DNA of 64,000 nt, taken from Saccharothrix tamanrassetensis. Its GTDB lineage: Bacteria; Actinomycetota; Actinomycetes; Mycobacteriales; Pseudonocardiaceae. This document shows, in pieces, positions 1 through 7,021 of this stretch. The translations under genes and the position numbers were made by a program. Position 1 is the stretch's first letter. Each line of letters starts with the position of its first letter. A model generated the notes under the pieces. The model worked only from the letters and a program-made list of their open reading frames with translations. It was not told the origin of the DNA and ran no database searches. The DNA lies in assembly GCF_014203665.1 (NCBI RefSeq), contig NZ_JACHJN010000001.1, positions 868,001 through 932,000 on the forward strand, read 5' to 3'.

Positions 1-900
1 CCAGCTGATCTTCTTCGAGTTCATCAGGTCGATGTACTTCTGCGACTGGGTGAAGTCGTTCGGGCCGTCGCCGGAGGCCTCCTGGGTGCCGAACTCGGTG
101 ACGAAGACCGGCACCTGGTCGGACACCTTCGACAGGACGTTCAGGTAGTCACTGCCGTGGTCTGCCGCGTAGAAGTGGAAGGTGTACATGATGTTCTGCG
201 CGGACACCTTGTTCTTGACCACTTCCTGCGGGTCCTTGCCGTCGGAGTGCCCGAAGGTGGACCACCCGTGCGTGCCGACCAGCACCAGGCTGTCGGAGTC
301 CTCGGCGCGGATCACCGGGATGACCTGCTCGGCGTAGGACTTCACGCGCGACCAGGACACCTCGTTGGGCTCGTTGGCGATGTCGTAGATGATGTTGGTC
401 TTGTTCTTGTGCCGGTTGGCGATCTCCTTGAAGAACTTCTTGGCGTGAGAGGTGTTGTGGTTGGGGTCGCCGGGGTCGAGCTGGTGCCAGTCGACCAGGG
501 CGTACATGCCGCGCTTGGTGGCTTCCTCGATGTAGCCGTGCACCATGTCGGTGAACTTGCGCGGGTTGCTCTCGTACCCGTCGTCCTGGATGTACATCGA
601 GATGCGCAGGACGTCGGCCTTCCAGTCGTCCGCCAGCGCGTCGAGCGACGCGGTCTTGATGCACTTCGAGTACCACTGGATGCCGTGGGTGCTCATGCCG
701 CGGAGCTGGATGACCTTGCCGTACTGGTTGCACAGCTTGACGCCGCACACCCGCAGTTGGCCGTTGACCGCGGCGGGCGAGCCGGCCGGCATCGCCGCCG
801 CGGTCACCTCGTCGGCGGGTGCTGCCTGTGCCGCACCCACCAGTACGCCGGGAAGCACGAGCGTGGCCGCCAAGGCCAGCGCGATCCGGAGCTTGGCCAT
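1..900 (-). CDS. Secreted GH5 cellulase, C-terminus cut by window edge
   Basis: This is a secreted glycoside hydrolase family 5 enzyme, probably an endo-beta-1,4-glucanase acting on extracellular cellulose. The 300 visible codons start with a signal peptide of about 27 residues ending in AQA-AP. The catalytic acid/base is E177 in the ANEPNE motif and the nucleophile is E269 in VTEFG, the two signatures of GH5. The reading frame is open to base 1, so the C-terminus and any cellulose-binding module lie outside the window. The ATG at 900 has an AAGGGGAAAG ribosome site just upstream. A 23-bp palindrome lies 33 bases before the start and probably controls expression. The family call is firm, while the exact substrate is inferred. 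Confidence 0.93.
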   Translation of the reverse strand, partial: MAKLRIALALAATLVLPGVLVGAAQAAPADEVTAAAMPAGSPAAVNGQLRVCGVKLCNQYGKVIQLRGMSTHGIQWYSKCIKTASLDALADDWKADVLRISMYIQDDGYESNPRKFTDMVHGYIEEATKRGMYALVDWHQLDPGDPNHNTSHAKKFFKEIANRHKNKTNIIYDIANEPNEVSWSRVKSYAEQVIPVIRAEDSDSLVLVGTHGWSTFGHSDGKDPQEVVKNKVSAQNIMYTFHFYAADHGSDYLNVLSKVSDQVPVFVTEFGTQEASGDGPNDFTQSQKYIDLMNSKKISW

Positions 901-932
901 TCGGCTTTCCCCTTCCGTCAAGGCGGCGGAAT

Positions 933-955
933 TAGTCAGGAAACTTTCCTTACTA
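933..955. promoter_or_regulatory. Palindromic operator upstream of the GH5 gene
   Basis: Two 11-base arms of the form TAGTnAGGAAA flank a single central C, with one mismatch between the arms. The site ends 33 bases before the cellulase start codon. LacI-type repressors of carbohydrate genes bind palindromes of this size in actinomycetes, so a sugar-responsive operator is the likely role. The regulator is not in the window. Confidence 0.6.
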
Positions 956-999
956 TCCGGCCGGACTTTAACGACCACGCTCCGCGTCCGTCAAGAGAC

Positions 1000-1767
1000 T
1001 CAGGCGTCCCGGCGCAGCAGCGCCACCATGCCGCCGCCCAGGACGGACACCAGGTACGCGACCATCACCAGGGCCGCCGCCGCCGGCGACAGCGGCGGGT
1101 CCGCCAACTCGCCCGCCAGTTGCGGCGCGAGCACCGGCAGCATCACCGAGTACACCCGGTCGTCCCACGGCGACGGCAGCAGCAGGGAGATGCCGGGGAT
1201 CACGAACAGCAAGCCGCACAACGTCACCAGCACGCCCGCCGTGGAGCGGAGCAGGAAGCCCAGCCCCAGGCCGAACAGACCCAGGAGGGTCAGCGACGCG
1301 GTGTTGGCCAGCAGGGTCGGCGCCGCTTCGGCGAACGAGTCGTAGGCCGAGATCGGCTTGGGGCGGTCGCCCGTGATCAGCTCGCCGGCGGCGTAGGCGA
1401 GCAGCGTGATGGCCGCGCCCACGACCGCCGACACCCCTCCGACGACGGCGGTCTTGGCCAGCAGGAACGACTTCCGCCTCGGCACCGACACCAGGGCGGT
1501 CCGGATCATGCCGCTGCCGTACTCGGAGGTCACCGCCAACGCGCCCAGCACACCGAGCACGAACTGGCCGAACGGCAGCACCACCATGCCCGGGTCGGCC
1601 GCCCCGAAGCGGACCTGCACGTCGGGTGGCTGCACGTCGTAGTCGGCGGTCATCAGGTACGAGACCAGCGCGCCGGCGGCCAGCGTGAGGACCAGGGAGA
1701 GCAGGAGGTAGGTGGTGGAACGCACGGTGCGGAGCTTGAGGAACTCCGAGACGAGCACGTCGGTCAT
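1000..1767 (-). CDS. ABC-2 type transporter permease
   Basis: This 255-residue integral membrane protein is the permease of an ABC exporter. It begins MTDVLVSEFLKLRTVRST, the usual opening of ABC-2 permeases that pair with CcmA-type ATPases, and has about six hydrophobic segments. Its ATG overlaps the TGA of the upstream ATPase gene by four bases (ATGA), so the two are translationally coupled. The substrate is unknown; drugs, peptides or lipids are typical for the family. The divergent NarL-type two-component pair may control it. Confidence 0.88.
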   Translation of the reverse strand: MTDVLVSEFLKLRTVRSTTYLLLSLVLTLAAGALVSYLMTADYDVQPPDVQVRFGAADPGMVVLPFGQFVLGVLGALAVTSEYGSGMIRTALVSVPRRKSFLLAKTAVVGGVSAVVGAAITLLAYAAGELITGDRPKPISAYDSFAEAAPTLLANTASLTLLGLFGLGLGFLLRSTAGVLVTLCGLLFVIPGISLLLPSPWDDRVYSVMLPVLAPQLAGELADPPLSPAAAALVMVAYLVSVLGGGMVALLRRDA

Positions 1768-2672
1768 CGGGCTGTCTCCTCGGTCCGGTACTCCACGCTG
1801 TCGTCGGTCAGTTCCAGGTAGGCGTCTTCGAGGGACGCGCTGCGGGGTGTCAGCTCGTGCACCGGGATGCGTTGGTGTGCCGCGATTTCGCCGATGTCGT
1901 GCGCGGTGATGCCCTGTACGGCCAGCGCGCCGTCCTCCTGGCGGACCGTGGCGCCGGAGCGCTCCAGTGCCCGGGTCAGCTCGGTGCGGTGCGCCGTGCG
2001 GACGAGGACGTCGCGCTGGAAGCGGTCGCTCAGGTCCTGCATGGACGCTTCCAGGATCAGCTTGCCCCGGCCGATCACGACCACCCGGTCGGCGGTCAGC
2101 GCCATCTCGCTCATCAGGTGGCTCGACACCAGGACCGTGCGGCCTTCGGCGGCGAGGTCGCGCATCAGGTGGCGGATCCAGCGGATGCCCTCCGGGTCCA
2201 GGCCGTTCACCGGCTCGTCGAACAGGAGCACGCCGGGGTCGCCGAGGAGGGCGGCGGCGACGCCGAGGCGTTGCTTCATGCCCAGCGAGAGGGTGCCCAC
2301 GCGGCGGCGCGCGACGCCGGCGAGACCCACCTGTTCGAGCGTGTGGACGACCCGCTTCGGGCCGATGCCGTTGCTGCGGGCCAGCACGTGCAGGTGGTCG
2401 TACGCGCTGCGGCCACCGTGCACCGCGCCCGCGTCGATGAGTGCACCCACGTGGTGCATCGGGTTCTTGATCTCGGCGTAGTGGCGGCCGTTGACCAGGG
2501 CTTCGCCGCTGGTCGGGCGGTCCAGGCCGAGGATGGCGCGCATGGTGGTGGACTTGCCCGCGCCGTTGGGGCCCAGGAAGCCCGCCACGTAGCCGGGCTT
2601 GACCTCGAAGGTCAGTCCGTCGACCGCTCTGGCGGTGCCGTAGCGCTTGGTGAGTTCGCGTACTTCGATCAC
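1764..2672 (-). CDS. ABC transporter ATP-binding protein
   Basis: This is the ATPase of a CcmA/DrrA-type ABC exporter. With the GTG start at 2672 it has 302 residues and opens VIEVRELTKRYG, the normal family N-terminus. Walker A is GPNGAGKS at residues 34-41, followed by the signature LSLGMKQ, Walker B LLFDEP and a switch His in SSHLMSE. An in-frame ATG at 2732 would add 20 residues without family character and would overlap the operator-like repeats, so I prefer 2672, although no clear ribosome site supports it. It is coupled to the permease gene and diverges from the sensor kinase gene. Confidence 0.87.
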   Translation of the reverse strand: MIEVRELTKRYGTARAVDGLTFEVKPGYVAGFLGPNGAGKSTTMRAILGLDRPTSGEALVNGRHYAEIKNPMHHVGALIDAGAVHGGRSAYDHLHVLARSNGIGPKRVVHTLEQVGLAGVARRRVGTLSLGMKQRLGVAAALLGDPGVLLFDEPVNGLDPEGIRWIRHLMRDLAAEGRTVLVSSHLMSEMALTADRVVVIGRGKLILEASMQDLSDRFQRDVLVRTAHRTELTRALERSGATVRQEDGALAVQGITAHDIGEIAAHQRIPVHELTPRSASLEDAYLELTDDSVEYRTEETAR

Positions 2673-2706
2673 CTGGACGAGAGTGGTCGGTCCGGCGGTT
2701 CCGGGG

Positions 2707-2748
2707 ATCGGACGACGGTCTGCTGTGGACATCGGACCACGGTCCGAT
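2707..2748. promoter_or_regulatory. Two tandem operator-like copies between ABC and two-component genes
   Basis: A perfect inverted repeat with 8-base arms, ATCGGACC-AC-GGTCCGAT, lies at 2731-2748. A related copy, ATCGGACGACGGTCTG, lies at 2707-2722, 24 bases away. The site sits between the ABC operon and the two-component pair, so the encoded response regulator is the obvious candidate binder. This is inference from position and symmetry. Confidence 0.55.
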
Positions 2749-2781
2749 GCCGTCCGGGCGGGGGCCGGCTACCGTTCGGGC

Positions 2782-3906
2782 GTGAGATCGCGTTTCGCCA
2801 GGTGGCTGCCCACCGCTTACCTGTTCGCGCTCGACGTGCTCGCGGGTATCGCGGTGACGTTGACATACACCGGGTTCGCCGAGGCGAGCACGGTGCCGTT
2901 GTGGTTCGGGTACGCGCTGGCGGCACTGGTCGGCCTGCCTTTGGCGGCGCGGCGCAGGTGGCCGTTGACGGTGTTGCTGGTCGTGGTGACGGCACAGAAC
3001 CTCGCCACCGCTTCGCACATCACCCTGGAGCCCTATGCGCCCACGGCGTTCGCGATGTACATGGTCGCCGCGAACCTGCCCCGTGGGCGGGCCGTGGGAG
3101 CGTTGATCTTCTCCCTGGTCACGGCCGTGGTGGCGGTCTTCGTCGGCGAGCCCTGGCCGGACGACATCGGGCTGGCGACGGCTGTGGTGATCTTGATCAG
3201 CGCGGCTTGGGCGTTGGGGCGGTCCACACGGGTGCGGCGGGCCTACGCCGAGCGGGCGGTGGCCGAGCAGGCGTCGCGGGCGGTCGCCGACGAGCGGCTG
3301 CGGATCGCTCGTGAACTGCACGACGTGGTGGCGCACAGCCTGTCGTTGATCACGGTGAAGGCGGGGATCGCGAACCACGTGGCGGCGGCGCAGCCCGAGC
3401 AGGCCCAGGAGGCGTTGCAGGTGATCGAGACGACCAGCCGGAGCACCTTGATCGAGATGCGGCGGTTGCTGGGGGTGCTGCGCTCGGAGGATTCGGCGGT
3501 GGAGCTCGAACCGATGCCGGGGATCGGGGACCTGCCGGGTCTGGTGGAGCGGGCTTCGCTGGCGGGGGTGCCGGTGACGTTGTCGGTGTCGGGTGGCGCG
3601 TTGCCCGACGGGGTGGGGTTGACGGTGTTCCGGATCGTGCAGGAGTCGGTGACGAACGTGGTCAAGCACGCCGCGCCGGCGCGGTGCTCGGTGGTGGTGG
3701 AGGTCGGCGACACCTCGGTGCGGATCTCCGTGACCGATGACGGGCCGGGTGAGCGGGTGTTGGGCGGAGGCGGCAGTGGTGGCGAGGGCGGTGGGCACGG
3801 GTTGATCGGGATGCGGGAGCGGGTGGCGGTGTACGGGGGCACGTTCGTGGCCGGGCCGATGGGTGGTGGCGGGTTCCGGGTGGCGGCCGAGGTGCCGTTC
3901 GCATGA
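2782..3906 (+). CDS. NarL/DesK-type sensor histidine kinase
   Basis: This 374-residue membrane sensor kinase phosphorylates the response regulator encoded next. Several hydrophobic segments occupy residues 11-145. The HisKA_3 dimerisation domain carries the phosphoacceptor H180 in RIARELHDVVAHS. The C-terminal HATPase domain shows VQESVTNVVKHA and GLIGMRERV. The GTG at 2782 was chosen because the protein becomes membrane-like right after it (VRSRFARWLP); the longer ORF start would run through the operator region. Its stop overlaps the next ATG. The divergent ABC exporter is the likely target, as in antibiotic-response modules, but the signal is unknown. Confidence 0.9.
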   Translation: MRSRFARWLPTAYLFALDVLAGIAVTLTYTGFAEASTVPLWFGYALAALVGLPLAARRRWPLTVLLVVVTAQNLATASHITLEPYAPTAFAMYMVAANLPRGRAVGALIFSLVTAVVAVFVGEPWPDDIGLATAVVILISAAWALGRSTRVRRAYAERAVAEQASRAVADERLRIARELHDVVAHSLSLITVKAGIANHVAAAQPEQAQEALQVIETTSRSTLIEMRRLLGVLRSEDSAVELEPMPGIGDLPGLVERASLAGVPVTLSVSGGALPDGVGLTVFRIVQESVTNVVKHAAPARCSVVVEVGDTSVRISVTDDGPGERVLGGGGSGGEGGGHGLIGMRERVAVYGGTFVAGPMGGGGFRVAAEVPFA

Positions 3907-4622
3907 TCGACGTGGTGGTCGTGGACGACCAGGCGTTGTTGCGGGGCAGCTTCCGGGTGCTGGTGGACTCGGCGCCGGACCTGCGGGTGGTGGGTGAAGC
4001 CGGGGACGGGGCCGCGGCGGTGTCCGTGGTGCGGCAGACATCGCCCGACGTGGTGCTGATGGACGTTCGGATGCCGGGCATGGACGGGATCGCGGCCACC
4101 CGGGAGATCGCGTCGTTCTCGGCGGCTCGGGTGTTGATCCTGACCACGTTCGACCTGGACGAGTACGTGTACTCGGCGTTGCGGGCCGGGGCGAGCGGGT
4201 TCTTGCTGAAGGACACGCCGCCGGTGGAGCTGCTGGCCGCCGTTCGGGTGGTGGCGGCCGGGGACGGGTTGTTGTCGCCGTCGGTGACGCGGCGGTTGAT
4301 CGCGGAGTTCTCACGAGCGCCGGAGCGGCGGGACGGTTGGGGAGCGGCCTGGGGGCGGGTTCCGGGGCGGGAGGGCCTCCGGCGGGAGGGTCTCAGGCCG
4401 GAGGGGCCGGGGCGGTTGGAGGGGGTCACCGAGCGGGAGCGGGAGGTTCTGGGTTTGATCGCGCGGGGGTTGTCGAACACGGAGATCACGCAGGAGTTGC
4501 ACCTGTCGGTGGGGACGGTGAAGACCCACATCGGGCGGTTGTTGCACAAGCTCCAGGCTCGGGATCGGGCGCAGTTGGTGATTGCCGCGTACGAGGCGGG
4601 GTTGGTGACGCCTAATGTGTGA
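3903..4622 (+). CDS. NarL/LuxR-family response regulator
   Basis: This 239-residue cytoplasmic DNA-binding regulator is the partner of the preceding kinase. The receiver domain has the phosphorylation site D54 in VLMDVRMPG and the conserved Lys in FLLKD. The LuxR helix-turn-helix is at the C-terminus (TEREREVLGLIARGLSNTEI). The linker between the domains is about 25 residues longer than in the second NarL-type regulator of this window and is rich in Gly and Arg with an internal GLRREGLRPEG repeat. The ATGA overlap with the kinase indicates one operon. The tandem operator at 2707-2748 is a candidate target. Confidence 0.92.
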   Translation: MIDVVVVDDQALLRGSFRVLVDSAPDLRVVGEAGDGAAAVSVVRQTSPDVVLMDVRMPGMDGIAATREIASFSAARVLILTTFDLDEYVYSALRAGASGFLLKDTPPVELLAAVRVVAAGDGLLSPSVTRRLIAEFSRAPERRDGWGAAWGRVPGREGLRREGLRPEGPGRLEGVTEREREVLGLIARGLSNTEITQELHLSVGTVKTHIGRLLHKLQARDRAQLVIAAYEAGLVTPNV

Positions 4623-4649
4623 TCCCGGATCCGGCTGCGGCCGATGCCT

Positions 4650-6569
4650 TCAGGGCCGGAGCCGGCGATCGAACCAGGCACGGGTCCGGCGCATGACGTC
4701 GAGTTGGTGGGCGCGTTCCCGGATCGAGTGGCCTTCCCTGGGGTAGATCACGAACTCGTGCTCGACGCCGAAGTGGCGCAGCGCCCGGTGGAGGTACACG
4801 GCCTGGCCGAGCGGCACGTTGGTGTCTTCGGCGCCGTGCAGGATGAGCACCGGCGTGCGGATGCGGCTTGCGAACGAGATCGGGCTGACCGCGTCATGCG
4901 GGTGCGGACCGATGCCCGACCAGCCGGTGCTGCCGCCGAGCGCGGCCTCGAACTGGCCGTTCTCCCCGGTCGCGGCGAGCATTCCCCAGTCGACGACGCC
5001 GGCGCCGACCAGCGCGGCGCGGAACCTGTCGGTCTGGCCGACGGCCCAGGCGGACATGAACCCGCCGTGGCTCCAGCCGGCGATGCCCAGCCGATCGGGG
5101 TCGGCGATGCCCTCGGTGATGAGCAGGTCGATGCCGGTCAGGATGTCGGTCCATTCCTCCTGCCCGACCCTGCCGGCGACGCGGGCGGCGAACTGGTGGC
5201 CGTGGCCCTCGCCGCCGCGCGGGTTGGGCAGGAACACCGCGTAGCCGGCGGCGGCCAGCCACTGCGCGCTGGGGAACCAGAACAGCTGGCAACGATCGGC
5301 GTAGCGGTCGTACGGGCCTCCGTGCGGGATCGTGACCAGAGGGAACGGGCCGTCCGACGCGGTTCTGCCGACCGGCAGCACGAGCAGGCCGTCCAGATCG
5401 AGGCCGTCGGCGGCGCGGTACGCCAGCGGTCGCTGGGTGCCGAAGGTGATGCCTTTTAGTTCCGGACGGGTGTCGGTGATCTTCCGCAGTGGCCCGACCG
5501 GTGGTCCGACGTGCACGTTCGCGGGTTCGTAGCGGGTGCCGGTCAGTGCCGCGATCACCTCGCCGGTAGGGGTGGTGGTGAGGTCGTCGAGGCGTCCGGG
5601 GTGCTGCGACAACGTCGTCGGTCCGATGGGGTCGAGCCGGGCCAGGGTCGTGTTCAGGCCGTTGGCGAACACGACCAGTGGGGCGGCACCGGTCTGGCGC
5701 AGTTCGGTGGGGCACATCGGGAGACCGGAAGTCCGGTTGCGCAGGACGCGGCTGTCAACGGCCAGGTCGAACACGGCGGTGCCGGCCTGCAGACCCGGTG
5801 GCGTGAGTGCGATGTAACCGAGGTGCCAACCGTCCTCGTCCGGCCACCAGGCCAGAGAGTGTGCTTCGACGCCGGCCGGTCCGAGGTCCACCGCGGTCCC
5901 GCTTGTGAGGTCGAACAAGTGCAGTCGGCCGGTGCGCGGGCCGTAGTCGTTGTCGGCGCCGGCCTGGGTCAGCACGGCAAGTGGGCCGCCGTCGGGACGT
6001 TGCCGCAGTTCTACGACGTGCCGGTCACTGAACACGTCAGGGGTGGTGACCCGGCCCGTGCTCAGATCGAGCAGACGCAACCGGGCACGAGGTTCGCATT
6101 CGCCGACGACGATGGCGTCGTCACGGTCGTCGGTGAAGCGCGCCTCCTGCTCGGCAGGTTCATCCTCGGCGAGTAGAGCGAGCAGGTTGGGGTCGGCGAG
6201 CGGCACGTGGCCGGTGACGCCGGCGCGCCAGCTGGTCAATGCCGTTGTCGTGCCGTCGGTGAGGGTGAGTTTGTGCACCTGCGGAGTACCGCGATCGGCC
6301 CGGTCGGACAGGAAGAACAGGGTGTCCGAGTCAGCAGACCAGCGTGGTTGCGACTCCGTCGAGGTGTCTGCAGTCACTCGGCGTGATGCGGTGTCTGGGG
6401 CGGGGGTGTTGGTGGGGTCGGTGCTGGCGAGCCAGAGTTCGGTGTCGAGGTGGGTGCCGGTCCGGCTGGTAGGGGCGAGGGCGTAGCAGAGCAGGCGGCC
6501 GTTCGGGGCGAGGACCGGAGTCTGCGGTGCGCGACCATCGACCACGAGTTCGGCGGTCAGATCTGTCAT
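4650..6569 (-). CDS. S9 family prolyl oligopeptidase-like peptidase
   Basis: This 639-residue serine peptidase of the prolyl oligopeptidase/acylaminoacyl peptidase family has an N-terminal beta-propeller followed by an alpha/beta-hydrolase domain. The catalytic triad is readable as S500 in GWSHGG, D582 in HGAEDTNVP and H614 in REGHSIRER. No signal peptide is seen, so a cytoplasmic role in trimming short peptides is likely. The ATG at 6569 (MTDLTAELVV) was chosen over the longer ORF because the upstream extension is low in family character. It converges on the response regulator gene with 27 bases between the stops. It is the first gene downstream of mpa on the same strand. Confidence 0.92.
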   Translation of the reverse strand: MTDLTAELVVDGRAPQTPVLAPNGRLLCYALAPTSRTGTHLDTELWLASTDPTNTPAPDTASRRVTADTSTESQPRWSADSDTLFFLSDRADRGTPQVHKLTLTDGTTTALTSWRAGVTGHVPLADPNLLALLAEDEPAEQEARFTDDRDDAIVVGECEPRARLRLLDLSTGRVTTPDVFSDRHVVELRQRPDGGPLAVLTQAGADNDYGPRTGRLHLFDLTSGTAVDLGPAGVEAHSLAWWPDEDGWHLGYIALTPPGLQAGTAVFDLAVDSRVLRNRTSGLPMCPTELRQTGAAPLVVFANGLNTTLARLDPIGPTTLSQHPGRLDDLTTTPTGEVIAALTGTRYEPANVHVGPPVGPLRKITDTRPELKGITFGTQRPLAYRAADGLDLDGLLVLPVGRTASDGPFPLVTIPHGGPYDRYADRCQLFWFPSAQWLAAAGYAVFLPNPRGGEGHGHQFAARVAGRVGQEEWTDILTGIDLLITEGIADPDRLGIAGWSHGGFMSAWAVGQTDRFRAALVGAGVVDWGMLAATGENGQFEAALGGSTGWSGIGPHPHDAVSPISFASRIRTPVLILHGAEDTNVPLGQAVYLHRALRHFGVEHEFVIYPREGHSIRERAHQLDVMRRTRAWFDRRLRP

Positions 6570-6664
6570 GTGGTCAGTCTGTCGAGATCGGGGTCTCGCC
6601 GGATGGGGCATCGCTTGAAAAGCGTCCTCGCCGGACGGGCAGGCCGCCAAGGATCTCCACAGGA

Positions 6665-6695
6665 GCCCTGCAAAGCTCTTCGAGCTTTGGAGGGC
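6665..6695. other. Hairpin with 14-bp stem upstream of the S9 gene
   Basis: The 14-base arms at 6665-6678 and 6682-6695 pair around a 3-base loop with one mismatch. The core is CAAAGCTC-TTC-GAGCTTTG. It lies 96 bases upstream of the S9 peptidase start. It may be a transcription terminator for read-through from the mpa side or part of the larger repeat structure at 6702-6845. Confidence 0.55.
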
Positions 6696-6701
6696 GGTGG
6701 T

Positions 6702-6845
6702 CTGCGTGTCATCCCCGTATGGCCAGGTCAAAGACAACCACATGAGTCAAGGGCAGATCGTGGAGCGGGTGCGGTGGTCGCGGGTTCGATCTGCCCTTGA
6801 CACATGCGGTTCCCTGCGGGCAGGCCATACGGGGATGACACGCAG
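6702..6845. repeat. Nested long inverted repeats, possible MITE-like element or cruciform
   Basis: The outer arms, 6702-6724 and 6823-6845, are perfect 23-base inverted repeats; the central part reads GTCATCCCCGTATGGCC. Inside them, 6741-6760 and 6787-6806 form a second inverted repeat of 20 bases with one mismatch, containing GTCAAGGGCAGATCG. The innermost 26 bases form the loop. No coding gene explains the structure and no target-site duplication is obvious. It may be a non-autonomous mobile element, a structured RNA or a strong bidirectional terminator. Confidence 0.7.
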
Positions 6846-6868
6846 GGCAGGAGTGTGCGCGGGGGCGC

Positions 6869-6958
6869 GCAGGCCCTGGGGCAGGGGTGTGCGAGGGCGC
6901 AGGCCGTGGGCGGGGGTATGCGGGGCGTGCAGGCCGTGGGCGGTGTCGCGAGGTGTGG
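6869..6958. repeat. Three copies of a 30-bp G-rich tandem repeat
   Basis: Units at 6869-6898, 6899-6928 and 6929-6958 all begin GCAGGCC and continue TGGG-rich. A more divergent fourth copy is visible just upstream, near 6842. The array fills the gap between the inverted repeat and the mpa terminator. Open frames over it encode only low-complexity sequence and are not convincing genes. Confidence 0.6.
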
Positions 6959-6970
6959 ATCGGTTGCGAG

Positions 6971-7006
6971 CGGAAGCCCCGCCCACGTGGGTGGGCGGGG
7001 CTTCCG
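6971..7006 (-). terminator. Terminator hairpin after mpa
   Basis: Perfect 16-base arms at 6971-6986 and 6991-7006 enclose a 4-base loop, 15 bases beyond the mpa stop codon. There is no clear T-run, which is common for actinobacterial terminators. Confidence 0.8.
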
Positions 7007-7021
7007 GGTGTGCGGTGTCGG

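Noticed and set aside
2673..2732. Longer N-terminus of the ABC ATPase (ATG at 2732)
   Set aside because: The 20 extra residues have no family character and overlap the palindromic site. It remains a possible alternative start.
1000..4314. A minus-strand open frame of about 1100 codons
   Set aside because: Only its last 255 codons, the ABC permease, are credible. The rest is antisense to the two-component genes and out of frame with the ABC ATPase.
6751..6797. tRNA-like acceptor and GGTTCGA element
   Set aside because: GGGCAGAT and ATCTGCCC could pair as an acceptor stem and GGTTCGA resembles a T loop, but only about 30 bases lie between, too few for a tRNA. It is part of the inner inverted repeat.
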